NCBI GenBank assembly: GCA_013433145.1
Contig: CM024178.1
Span: 8,727,260 to 8,791,259 of the forward strand
Direction of reading: 5' to 3'
Origin: Ascaris suum
Taxonomy: Eukaryota; Nematoda; Chromadorea; Rhabditida; Ascarididae
DNA: 64,000 nt
The stretch's first letter is position 1, and each line of letters begins with the position of its first letter. Positions 17,730-50,800 of the stretch are shown piece by piece. Position numbers and translations under genes: made by a program. The notes under the pieces were generated by a model. It was given only the letters and a program-made list of their open reading frames with translations, searched no databases and was not told the origin of the DNA.

Positions 17730-20381
17730 ACGCAGTGGTATTATTTTCACAAACTAAAATATCGATATTCTTTTGATGAAAATAAATAAACTAATCCACT
17801 TTTAGTAAAGAATAAAGACTGCAATTAGACGTTCAAGTTTATTAAAATTTAAAAATTTATGGAGAATTTAGTTGCAGTAATTAACCAAAACGTAAAATAC
17901 TAAAATTCACCAAATTTGTGGCGTTAATAAAATAACTGAAATAAAACGAACCAATTTCTTCATGAGCCACATTTAAATCCCCCGCATAAATGACCGCTTT
18001 CGATGCGTCGAGTTGTTTGATATAATCGATGAAGAAGTCGTCCCATATTTTACGCTTAGCCAAATTGACTAAACCACGACCACTATTCGGTACATACGCA
18101 TTGATAAGATAAAATTTATCATATTCTGCCACAATAAGACGTCCTTCTACACCCAACTCTTCGGGTACGTTCTCTAGTTTAGTTTGTACCTGGAAAACAG
18201 AGATTATACCTTTCCAGGATGTGCGGTTGAACCACAAGTATTACCGGTCCCTTAATTAAAGGCAAATAAAACACTCCATCGCCGCTCGATGAAATCTTCG
18301 ACAAAACCTCCATCATTGTCGATCGGTTTATTTGCATATCGATGTATTCAATAACCGATAACCTAATGGAAAAAGCAACTAAGAGCACAAATATCGAAAT
18401 GCAATCGTACAAGTATTAATTAAAGTAAGTAAAAAAACTGAAATAAGATTGGAAAAAATTTACAACTGAACATATACGAGTAATACTTTTACTAAATGGT
18501 GCTTTAAAAGTGCAAAATAAATGATCATTTCATAGAAACTAATTAAAAAGGGAAGGAGGAGGGGAAAGCGGGATGGGGAGGGGAGTGGAGAGGGGGGAGG
18601 GGGAGTGGGCAGGGGAGGAGGAGAAAGTTCTCTCATCACTTTTCTCAATATCGCTGATTTTCATTGCACTAACTGAAAAGAGATGTGGAATATATCTTTG
18701 AAATAATCTATAGAAGCATTACAAAAAAAGAAAATTAAAACTATAAAGTTTGTTTAATTATAAAAAACTTAATAAATGCACAAACAAAAAGAGATTGAAA
18801 ATAAAACAGTAAGATCATACAGTAAAAGAGTTATGAATGGTTGATGTTCTCACATTTTACCTTATTAATTGAAATGAATATTTGGCCTATGCGCAAATCG
18901 TCACCTCAATGGTCCGCTCGCTCTCTCAAAATTTGAATCATACTAGCTGAGAATGAAAGGAAACTCCAACCATAAACAGGTGAAAGAGGTAATAAGATAA
19001 TGGATTGGTAAAATTAGCTCTGCAAGGAAATATAAGCAAAACACGGGAAGTACGTAAAAAGAGGAAATATAAAAGTGAAGGATGAAAATATTTCAAAGAA
19101 GATCAACCATATTAAACGGTTATTTAATTAAGCAAAAAATTATGTTTTTACTTTTCTCGGGTTAAAAAAAACCTTACCTTAATAGGTTTTTGCTTACTAA
19201 GGAGAATAACACCAGCGTGACCGGTTTTTCCGGGATTTTCACCGACGAACGCTTTGAAACCTTTCACCGGAAAACCGGTAGGCACCTCAGCGCATTTTGT
19301 TTCCTGTAGAAGAACGATATCGGCCTTATCGGAAGTGATAAAACGACATGCATCCTTCTGAAAACGATCACCTTTGCAAAAAAAAAACCTGACTTAAAAA
19401 TCTGCCAACTATAGAGTCTGAATTAAGTGACATACAGTGTTCATCATCGAAATCATCCTTCACTATCAACGAACTATCACATTCCCCTTGCCGATATTAT
19501 TTCCGGTATTAGCACAATCCGGTCGCTGAACAATCTGATCACATGAGAAATAAATCAGCAAATATAAAACAAAAATTAGTCTTTTTAAAAATAGGTAAGT
19601 ATGTCCTTAACCAATTAAATAATAGGATAGTTCATGTCTACCCAGCTAAACTAAAGCAAATGATATCGTATAAATTTGCATAAACTCATTACTTGACTTG
19701 CAACCAACTGAAAGAATTAATAAAAAGAAGTGCAAATTTTAGAAACGGAAAATTATATGCAAAAACACTAAATTACAATAAGAAAAAAACCCACAGATTA
19801 ATCCCATATCGCAAATTCTGTCAATCATATTCCTGATATAGCGAGGTTTTTTTTTTTTTTTGCATAGCGAGTTGAATCTACGCTTAACGTTGAAATATAT
19901 GTCGCATTTTCTTCTAAGCTTGTCAACTGAATAGTCTACCTCTTATTCTTATCTTTATTCCCTCCCTCTAGACCTCTTAGACGTGATTGATAACAATAGG
20001 TCATTTCAAACTGCTATAAGCAGCAAAAAAAAAAGAAGAGAATACCTTGACAAGTGCACGAAGTCCAGCCACATTCCATGTGATAATTGTAAGCGGTCGA
20101 TTCGCACTATCATCTACTACAGATTCTTCTACTTCCGTTTCATTTTGTTCGTCCACTTTCATTGATGATTGCTTCTTTATACGTGGTACTTTCTTTTTCG
20201 GCGAAGCTTTTTTTTCCACATGTCCACGACGTTTACGATTTAATGGTGACCCCTCAACGACAGTTGTGGAATGTTTTTTCGTAGGTGTAGAACGAGTTCG
20301 AGTGGTTGACTTCTTACCTGAGGTGAGTGCTGGTTGACTTTTTACCTTAGTAGATACTTTCTTTGGTGTAACTTTTGTCAT
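15607..20381 (-). CDS. exo-3: AP endonuclease, ExoIII/APE1 family
   Basis: This is a base-excision-repair enzyme that cuts the DNA backbone at abasic sites in the nucleus. Exons: 20046-20381, 19178-19357, 17952-18189, 17292-17378, 16314-16413 and 15607-15721. All are in phase, giving 351 residues. The first 90 or so residues form a Lys/Ser/Thr-rich tail with nuclear-localisation-like KRRGHVEKK and KKKVPRIKK. The catalytic domain then shows TWNVAGLRA (metal/phosphate-site Asn), LQETKC (metal-binding Glu), [10 protein letters not shown] (active-site Tyr), [11 protein letters not shown] (catalytic Asp and Asn), [17 protein letters not shown] and terminal GSDHCPLTL (Asp-His pair). Nothing catalytic is missing. 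The start at 20381 is the first in-frame ATG. A 27-codon upstream frame begins at 20461 and its stop overlaps this ATG. The gene is transcribed away from the TBC gene, with about 3.3 kb between the starts. Confidence 0.93.
16728..16746. repeat. G-tract in exo-3 intron 5
   Basis: A run of about 14 G followed by AGGGG on the + strand. The transcribed sense of exo-3 is therefore C-rich here. Confidence 0.8.
17678..17730. repeat. (AAAT)n microsatellite
   Basis: About 13 tandem AAAT units, within an exo-3 intron. Confidence 0.9.
18245..18362 (-). other. Candidate cassette or alternative exon inside exo-3
   Basis: On the minus strand a TTAG acceptor is followed by 118 bases with raised GC, open for 39 codons ([20 protein letters not shown] and on to LPLIKGP), then the donor CCG|GTAATA. 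The 55-base gap to the next exo-3 exon is a plausible short intron, and the two exons join in frame. The join from the upstream exo-3 exon is out of frame (stop after four codons), so inclusion there would act as a poison exon. An earlier TTAG acceptor 17 bases upstream would join in frame only to a GTAAGC site inside exon 2. The canonical skip fits the APE1 family best. Confidence 0.35.
18549..18628. repeat. GA-rich GGGGAGGG tract
   Basis: A purine-rich tract on the + strand with many runs of three or four G, inside exo-3 intron 2. The proline-rich frame across it on the minus strand is a composition artefact. Confidence 0.8.
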
Positions 20382-20461
20382 GACCTTTTTGTCTTTCTTC
20401 TTCTTGATCCCTCTTCTTCTTGAGGTGAGTTCTTTGTCGGTTTTTTTGCTGTTCGAGCCAT
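20378..20461 (-). promoter_or_regulatory. Upstream open frame overlapping the exo-3 start
   Basis: ATG at 20461-20459 opens a 27-codon basic frame (starting MARTAKKPTKN) that ends in TGA at 20380-20378. That stop overlaps the exo-3 ATG in the arrangement ATGA. The overlap could limit initiation at exo-3 or allow reinitiation. Alternatively the true mRNA starts downstream of it, or an intron or base error joins the frames. Confidence 0.4.
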
Positions 20462-23400
20462 TTAATTCGACGACTTAGTGAATTCTAAGTGACATATTAA
20501 TTAGCATCAATATGCAGATAAACAACGCTGCGTGACATTTGCGCCTCCAACATTTTCAAATAAAAAAAAAGCTCAAAACTAATCACATAAATGAGAAATA
20601 ATAAAAACCAACTTGAAATAGCACCTAAACATGAAGAGTATCCAATATGATGGCCATCCATCTTGCTAATAACAATAGCAAATATCCCATCAATACCCTA
20701 CACCATTATGAAATAAACTTAAATATGAAATTTTTCCCCAGAAATTTCAAAAAAAGCCGGAAAGGGGGGGGGTTATATATGTTGAATTTTATAGAATTGA
20801 ATATATTCATCGCTATATTAGGTTCATTACCTAATAAGCCATTACAATTTCAAGTTTTATTTAATGATAAAATTCCCCTATTCAAAAAAAAATCAAATAT
20901 TAAAAAATTAAAAAAGTTCCATATTATTTTTTACATCAATTTATATCAAACGTATAATAGATATATTCATAAAGTCTAGTTAAATATGAAAATTCACTCA
21001 TATGTTTACAATAATAATCCCCTCTTAAGGTAAGATTTATATAGTAAGTAAATTGTGCCTTCGGCTTATAGTATTATTTTATTTCCGTTTAGAATTCATA
21101 GAAAAGCGCTTTATAGCGAAGAGTGATGGCATTATTGGTGGTACGGATGCGATGATCCATCGAATCGCTTAAGATTTGTTTGATATTACTAAAATCTTTC
21201 GAATTTCTTTTCTTTCTGGGGGGGGTCCTTATTACAGGGGAGGGGGGGGGGGTCCTTATTATATATTATATAATATCGCTAATTATGGATAGTAAGTTCG
21301 AAGACTCTAAACATTTGATTACGAAGCATCGACAACACTTTCGATTCATATATAGGGATTCGAGATTTTATTGCGAATATTTGAAATCAAACGTTTCGCC
21401 GAATTTGTGGGAAAATTTTCATAATTCGATTGCAATTTTATTAGTACAATAGATCGATATAATCTATACCTTTCATAATTCATTACAACTTTAATTACTC
21501 GATAGTAATCGTCAAAAACCTTCTATAACTCATTATAATCAATTATAACCTTAATGGGAAGCTATTTCTAGAAAATCTTCAACAAAACAATTATGTAGAT
21601 TATATGACATTTTAACGTATCATATACAATTATATGTTTTTTTGTTGAAAAGACCAGGAAGTACCCAGTAGAACGGAAGGTATGCGTTATGCCTACTAGA
21701 CATAAACCTACAAAAACTTGGAGCCGAGATTTGCACTTTTTTTTTCTGTTGGGGAGTGGGACGGAGGGAATGGGAGGAGGAGGGTTGGACGAGAAGTTGG
21801 AGAATTTCACGCATTTATCAGCCGTAATCCTCCTACCACCACGTCGTCGCATGAACAGAAATGAATTAAATTCTATAGCCGAAATGATATCATAAGTGAG
21901 GAAAAAGGGGGATAAGGGAGGGGGTGAGGGGGCAATATACGGTGATAAACTTATTTTTAAGTGGCTGTGGATTTTTCAAAATTCAATCCAATCCAAGAAT
22001 GCCAAACATTATCCACCTATAGCAATAGCTAACACCTTATCATTTAACCGATCTTCAACGTCATATTTACTGAATGATATCATCAAATCACCTCTAAACG
22101 CTTCAAATTAATTAACTACCAAATAAAAATATTACAGCATTCGAAGCAATAGATTAGCAACGAGCAGGTTATTGTCTGATCTGATCCTGATCCTACCATT
22201 ATCTGATCCTACCGGAACAGGTTTCATATCTACGCTTGAATTTATCGATAAAACAGCTCAAATACCCGTGAACCTCTCCGGTTTTTTTTCCGGTCATAGC
22301 CGTTAAATGTGTCTTATAAATCATCAAGTTTAGAAGGTTTCTACAAGGTATTGAGGATATATCGTTTTTTCTTATTGCTATACTAGAAAAAAAAGGATAT
22401 AGGTGAAATCAAAAAACCTATAAAGACAACGTTCGTTGAACAACAAATGTTGCCTGTATGAGGATTAATTCCCGCGATAACGGGTGGTTGGAGAAGAAAC
22501 GTTGAGGCGAAATGCAACGATGATGCGTATGTCATGGGAAGGTATTGACACCATAGGAGGCGAGACAGGCCCACCATGTTGTCTCGCGATTGTAATTTAC
22601 CTCAGTTCCCATCTTAAGCAATCCATAATTACCTGGATGCATTATTAATGTCACCACTATCGCAAAAGAAATCCTGCCTCACCCTTATGCCAGGCTCACT
22701 GCAACATCATCAGTATCGACTAGCACTAAAAGACATCATCCCATACCATGTCTCTAGGTTTCACTTGTCCCATTTTTACGGAACTTGTGAAACAACTTCA
22801 GGTAGAGGAAAATATTTCAGATGCTCATTTGACGGGAGTCTTACTAAGCTGTGGATCGGTCTGCGTGACCTAATATTTCAGGTGCCTATAGAAGATTTTG
22901 GTTTTTGCAAATTAAATGGGACAAGCGTTGCATAGGAATATCGCCATTTCATTATTCACCCGTTGCGATAAGCTTAATTGCAGGTGTTGGTGTTGACGTC
23001 CGTTTTTATTGCTGCCTTTTCTCAGTTTTGATTTATTCGGTGATCCGTATTGCTTCTTCTCGTCGAGATATGTTGTTTTATGTCTGTCTTGTCTGCCTGT
23101 CTGTCGATGTCTGAGAGTTTCAAATCGTGGATCATGGAAATAAGGCAATAGAACTTGGTGGACACAAACCAATAAGGCGTTAACTGTCAGTAACGAATTT
23201 GATACGGCATAAGCCCCATATTGATTCCTTTCTCATTTATAGACATCAAGAAATTTGCATTTGAATTCAATTCGATAATTGGTTGCATTCGAAAAATTGA
23301 CTGAAGGAAGGTTGAGCAGATTGTTTTATTGTTGTGGCTGCAATGAATTGATTATTAACGACAACCGTGCTTTTATGTTAAGACACTCGTAATTACTTGA

Positions 23401-23664
23401 GTTATTTTGCATTGATAGCTTTTCTAAGCGAGTATAATTTTTTATGCAAATAAAAGTTTTTTGCCTTTCAAAGCATAATATTTAATGAATAGAACTGTGC
23501 GTAAACGGAAGTATTTGTTTAAATACTTTTGATTACAGGTGTACATCTTTTGCCAACCGTATCAAAGAGGGAATATCGTTTAAGCGTTGTCACCTGTATC
23601 TACCTGTCATAACGAGTTCAATTCTTCATTGTAATAACAACAATAAAGTATATCGATTGCAATA
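20462..23664. other. Divergent intergenic region, exo-3 / TBC gene
   Basis: This should hold both promoters, but no core element is certain. The left half is AT-rich with G runs near 20764, 21219 and 21240. Bases 22400-23120 are clearly richer in GC. An open frame of 95 codons (22648-22935, +) lies in that island but resembles nothing I recognise, so it is noted and not called as a gene. Confidence 0.45.
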
Positions 23665-44124
<20,460 letters not shown>

Positions 44125-44689
44125 TCGACGTAATCAAAATTTATTTACATATTGAAAACTTTCTCATGAAAAAATTTTGTATCGGTCTTTCGGCTTGGCT
44201 ATGCATAATTGATTGCTTGCGTTTAATTCCTTTCTAGCGATTAAGTAATGCAAGAACTACTATACTCGTTGCAGTATGTAAAGTCCGATCGATAAGTGAT
44301 GAATGAAATTAAATATTATTTAAGTAGTTTTATATATGTATTCATTGGATATGCGTTTATACGAAGGAGTTTCTAGGTTGAATTGCTATAAAAAGCATCG
44401 AATAAGTACTTCAGAAGTTCTTCTTGTGGTAATTTGATTAGGTGATCGAAGAGGAGAGAAAAGGGGAATGGATTCGTGGGGATTCTCTCCTATATGAAAT
44501 GAAATTTTTTTTTTATTGTGTCCTATTATCATGCTGTTATCGATATTGAAGCGAAGATGTTTAAATGAGAAGGAAATTTTTTGCATCTTATCATGTGATG
44601 ATATTTTATTATTACGAAGTTGGTGATGGTATATGACGTTGTATTTATTTTCCTGAAATATTCCCTTTTATAAGAGAATCAATGTGGGG

Positions 44690-44700
44690 GGGGGGGGAGG
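44690..44700. repeat. G homopolymer run
   Basis: A G run followed by AGGAGGA, downstream of the TBC gene. Confidence 0.7.
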
Positions 44701-45426
44701 AGGAATAGGTCAATTGTATAAAGCGTTTCTTTTTATTAATTTATTATGGGTAATGTAATTTGAAATATTCGTCAAATAAGAGCACTAACATTAAAAAAAT
44801 TAAGGAATGTAGGCGAAATATTTTTGAATAAAAAATAAAATTATAGCAGATGACATATTTATTACAGATAGAAAAAGGGCGAAATGCACTAGTGAAGTTG
44901 GAAATATTTTGGAAGAGAAAATTTTTTTTCCTCTTTGAATAAAAAAGGAAGAAAAAATAATTGGACGGGAGCCAAGTTTTTTCTCACATGGAACATGAAA
45001 AAGCGATTATTTATATGTCATTTTGATCTTTTTTTGGCACATATCCAAATATATTACATGTATTTTGTATTGCTTTTAACTAGCCAAAGAAGCAAAGAAA
45101 TGTGTTCGTTTTTTTCGTTCAAAACAACATTCATTTCGTTCATTTTTTGCCTCAAATATTTGAATATTCTAAAAGAAAATTAAGTTTTTGGTGGATTTTC
45201 TATAAATGCAAATTTTAGAAGGGGGGAGGGGAATTTGATGACCTACTTGGTTGATGTAGTACATATATAATTATTGGATTAAAAAAAATAAATAAATAAA
45301 CGATTCCATTGTAGTCAAGAAATAGACGGAGAATAAAGTTTTTAAATTTGCAATTATACGGGTCTATCATCATTTCGAGTAAAACGATTTATTTGAGCGG
45401 AATGCAAAAAAAAAAAAAATGTAAAT

Positions 45427-45449
45427 TTTTTTTGGGGGGGGGGGGGGGT
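45427..45449. repeat. T-run and G-run junction
   Basis: A T tract followed directly by about 13 G, between the TBC gene and the possible small gene at 45715. Confidence 0.75.
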
Positions 45450-45714
45450 GATTAATGATTCATTATTGGTACTTAGTGAATAAATGAATAAGAAATGATA
45501 TTTTGAGGATATTATCGAAAGCAATTCATATTGCTCATTTGATTCGGTAGATTATTTTCATGCATTAAGTTGATGTTAATATGTTTATTTCCATCCATCT
45601 GTCACTTATTATTATTGAATTCCCCTCAAAACTGCAATTCATTTTTCATTCGTATGGATATTGAAACTATGAGCGTTTTTATTATCTTGTGTGGATAAAT
45701 ATCGGTTGAAGGAA

Positions 45715-46097
45715 ATGTTGATATGTGTTGATAGGGTCAAGTGCATCGTTGACATGGAACGTAGTTTGAGATCACTGATGTTCGAAAAGAAAGAAATCAT
45801 TGATCTTGAAAGTACCGACGAGCAAGGGTATAGGAACCAAGGTAAACCATATGTAAAGAAACCTTTCTTTTGCACCTAATGCTCCTTAGTTATTGTCCAC
45901 ATCGTCCTCATCCATCTCCCCCTTTTGATTCAAGTTTTCCTGAAGCCGATTTTTTTTTCTTGAATTTAACCCTCTTCGTTCCTATAGAGATGAGGTTTGC
46001 CGGAGTCATTCGGCTTTCTCTTTACTCGGACTTGGCCTTCGTTGAATTCATTCCTTTCTATGATGAGTTTGAAAGTCATTACATTCCGTGGAGATAG
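45715..46097 (+). CDS. Possible two-exon small protein, unrecognised
   Basis: Exon 1 is 45715-45841, starting at ATG (MLICVDRVKCIVDMERSLRS), and ends CAA G|GTAAAC. Exon 2 is 45988-46097, after the acceptor TATAG, and ends in TAG. The join is in phase and gives 78 residues, ending FYDEFESHYIPWR. Both exons are richer in GC than the flanks, and the residue mix looks protein-like: charged, with aromatic residues in the second half. The intron is 146 bases. Exon 1 could instead begin at 45735 after a GATAG acceptor, making this the 3' end of a longer gene whose upstream exons I could not find. There is no signal peptide and I recognise no family. The frame on the opposite strand over 45639-45875 is probably a shadow. 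Confidence 0.35.
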
Positions 46098-47890
<1,793 letters not shown>

Positions 47891-50800
47891 TCATGAATAC
47901 TCAAAAAAAAAAATGTCGAAGCAACGCCTTATGTGTGGTTTTCTACATGCTCGACTATTTGCATACATATGAATCATCGAACGAAAATTCCTTCTCGACT
48001 CTATGCTGATTGAGTATAGAGCAAAATTTGCATATGCAAATGTCACTGTAACTCCCAATGTTGGCAATACCTCGCAGGTAAATACCTCTCAGCTGGAGAA
48101 ACTTCGAGAGTTAGGTCTAGGCATGCAATTTGTGCGTAATAGATTTCATGCCGTTTAAGCAGTCAATGAGGTAAAAATACTGCACAGATATATAATTTGC
48201 AAACAATAGATAAAAGTTTCCAAAGCTTTTAGAGAAAAAGGCCAATGAATAAGTCGAAAAATCCACTCACCTTACAAATGAAATTTTCTCTGAAGTGGGA
48301 TTTCGATGCAAAATCACCTGTTGAAACAATTATTTCGAATGTAATACCAAATTTTTTTTCAGCTTTTTTCTAAAAATATATGCAATAATTAATTTATGCA
48401 AATTTTCAATGCAAATTTATAGAGTATTGTACTTATGAAAATAGATAACAATATTTTATAGATTTTATTATGCTTTAAAAGAATTGCAAAAATTTTCGAA
48501 TTATTTAGAAATGAAATATTTTTTGAAGATTTTGCAAAATTAGCAGCGAATATTGCGAAAGAATTTTCGGAACACTTTTTATATGAAAAAAAAATGTGGT
48601 AGATTGCAAAACATTCACTCTTCCTCCCTTATCGTATTTTCGATCGTTTCTTTTTTTCAGAAGAAAATCGGCTGAAAATATGCAATATACAATTAAATAA
48701 ATTGCAATTAAGGTTTTCAACTAACGTGAAGTGTTTGTGCAAAAATTTGCGTATTGCATTCCGAATAATTTCTTGCAATGACATATCGATTAGTATCATC
48801 GATCAATTCTAGCAAATCTCTATTACAACATAAAAATCCTGAAAAAAAAATCAAATTCTTTGCAATATTGATCAAATTTAGCAAATCTCTATTGCAACGC
48901 AAAAATCTTGAAAATTAAATTCTTTGCAATATTTGAGCATTAAAATAGAAACGAAACAATTAAAATATTTATTTAGTTGAGTGGAGAAAGAAAAATTTCT
49001 CTTTGTATTTTCAATTAGATAATGAAATGCAGCCCTTTCAGATAAAAAACGACGCCCAAAAATCCATTAAAAAATCATAGATATCTTTTGCTGCGTTTTT
49101 CAATATAGCAGTTTATCTGTTCTATACTCTCGATTTCTACAGAAATGAAAATTTTTCATTCCGAAAATCTTTTCCCCATCTAAACTTTCTAGTTATTATT
49201 TAGCGATCGCTGAAATCGATAGAAGAGAACGGTTAGAGAGGGGATACTTGCTGTGATGATTTCTTAGCGCATTTACTTGTATAGATGATTAACTATGATA
49301 CCTCTTTCGTTAATGAAGCAATCTCGGAGAGGTATTTCTGCCGTATCGATGGTGTCATTGTTTAATTTAGCGATTCGTTCCTGATCGGTGGTCACCTACG
49401 ATAAGCTAGTTGATTCGTTATCAGTGATAGACGTACCACTTACAGTGATCATTTCAGTGGGAATTTTTTATTACCTACTTTGTTACTACTATATATGTAT
49501 AAATATTGGAGCATTCGATTCACTAAGAATTCGAAACGCATTCCCATTCTGTTCGAAAGACAGATATTCCGATTGGCAATGATTTGAGTGACGAGTGAAT
49601 ATCGTTCATTCACCTCGTTTTTTTATCATAAGGAAAAAAAATCAAAATTTTTGCACCTTATATGCATATATTCACTTATGTATCTTGTATTTTGCTTTGC
49701 ATATATAAATATGTATTCATTAAGTGAAAGAATTGTATACAATTTCGATTCTATCTAGTCTTGATTTTCAGTCCTTTATTAACTATGGTTCTCATAATGT
49801 GATTGAATTTTCTGACTTCTTGTAAGAGCGAATATTAAATGAGGTGGATTGAGATTTTTGATTCCTTGTGTGATATTTTTCTGCACTTTTCGCGCAATTT
49901 TAACGATAATTTAAAAAATATTCTGCAATAAATATGATTTATTTATGTGAAGTTTCATTTGACTCTATTTAGCAATTTTATTGATATTCAATTTTATTGC
50001 TTCAAAAATAATTTAATTGTGTTTTCTATTATCATACTATGTGTTACAACAATAAAATGCCTTATTGTTTCTGAGGAAAGGCCATTTCCTGCTATTGAAA
50101 GATAAACGGCATATTAATTGAAAGCAAACCCGAGAACGAAATGCTCCACCACTCAATTCAATGGGAGAGGATTGGGATCTGGTGAAGCATCGTTCACTCC
50201 TCCAGACTCCTTTTCCGCTCGTTCTTTTCACCTTCATCACCGAAGATGTGAAAAATATCGAACTGATTTAATTGCAGCCAAGAAAACCAACCGGGTGAGG
50301 CTATCGCAGCAAAGAGGACCGAGGAAGCAGAGAAAAGAAAGAAAAATTGAAAGATGTTGTTTGCGTTCCCAATTGCGCAATGCAATGCAATTTCAAAATA
50401 CTCATCGTTACCTTAACTTTTTCCTTATTGTAGGTAACATCCGTACGAATACGCTCTTGTTCAGCCAATATTGATTTGAGATCTTGTGCATTGGTTGTCT
50501 TATAATTCTGCAATAATTAAATTTCAAAGTTTTGCAATATATCTGCAATAAATCTATAATATATTTATAGTATATCTGCAATATGTTTGCAATATATCTG
50601 CAATATAAAAGTTTCACATAAAATTCTGTTCGCATAGTGTCGCCAATATAAGTGCATTTATTTATCAATAAATGCATTTACTGATATTTATGAAGGTGGA
50701 AATTAAATCGGCAGGTTTGACGGATATAATGATTCATGGTCGTTCAACAACTTTTCAAATAGGTACCCAACAAAAGGATAGAAAATTTATTGAGTGAAAT

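Noticed and set aside
48117..48179. Alternative last exon for the left Grl gene
   Set aside because: It is in phase and ends in TAG, but lacks the final Grl strand; the exon at 47891-48070 with VTVTFAYANF fits the family better.
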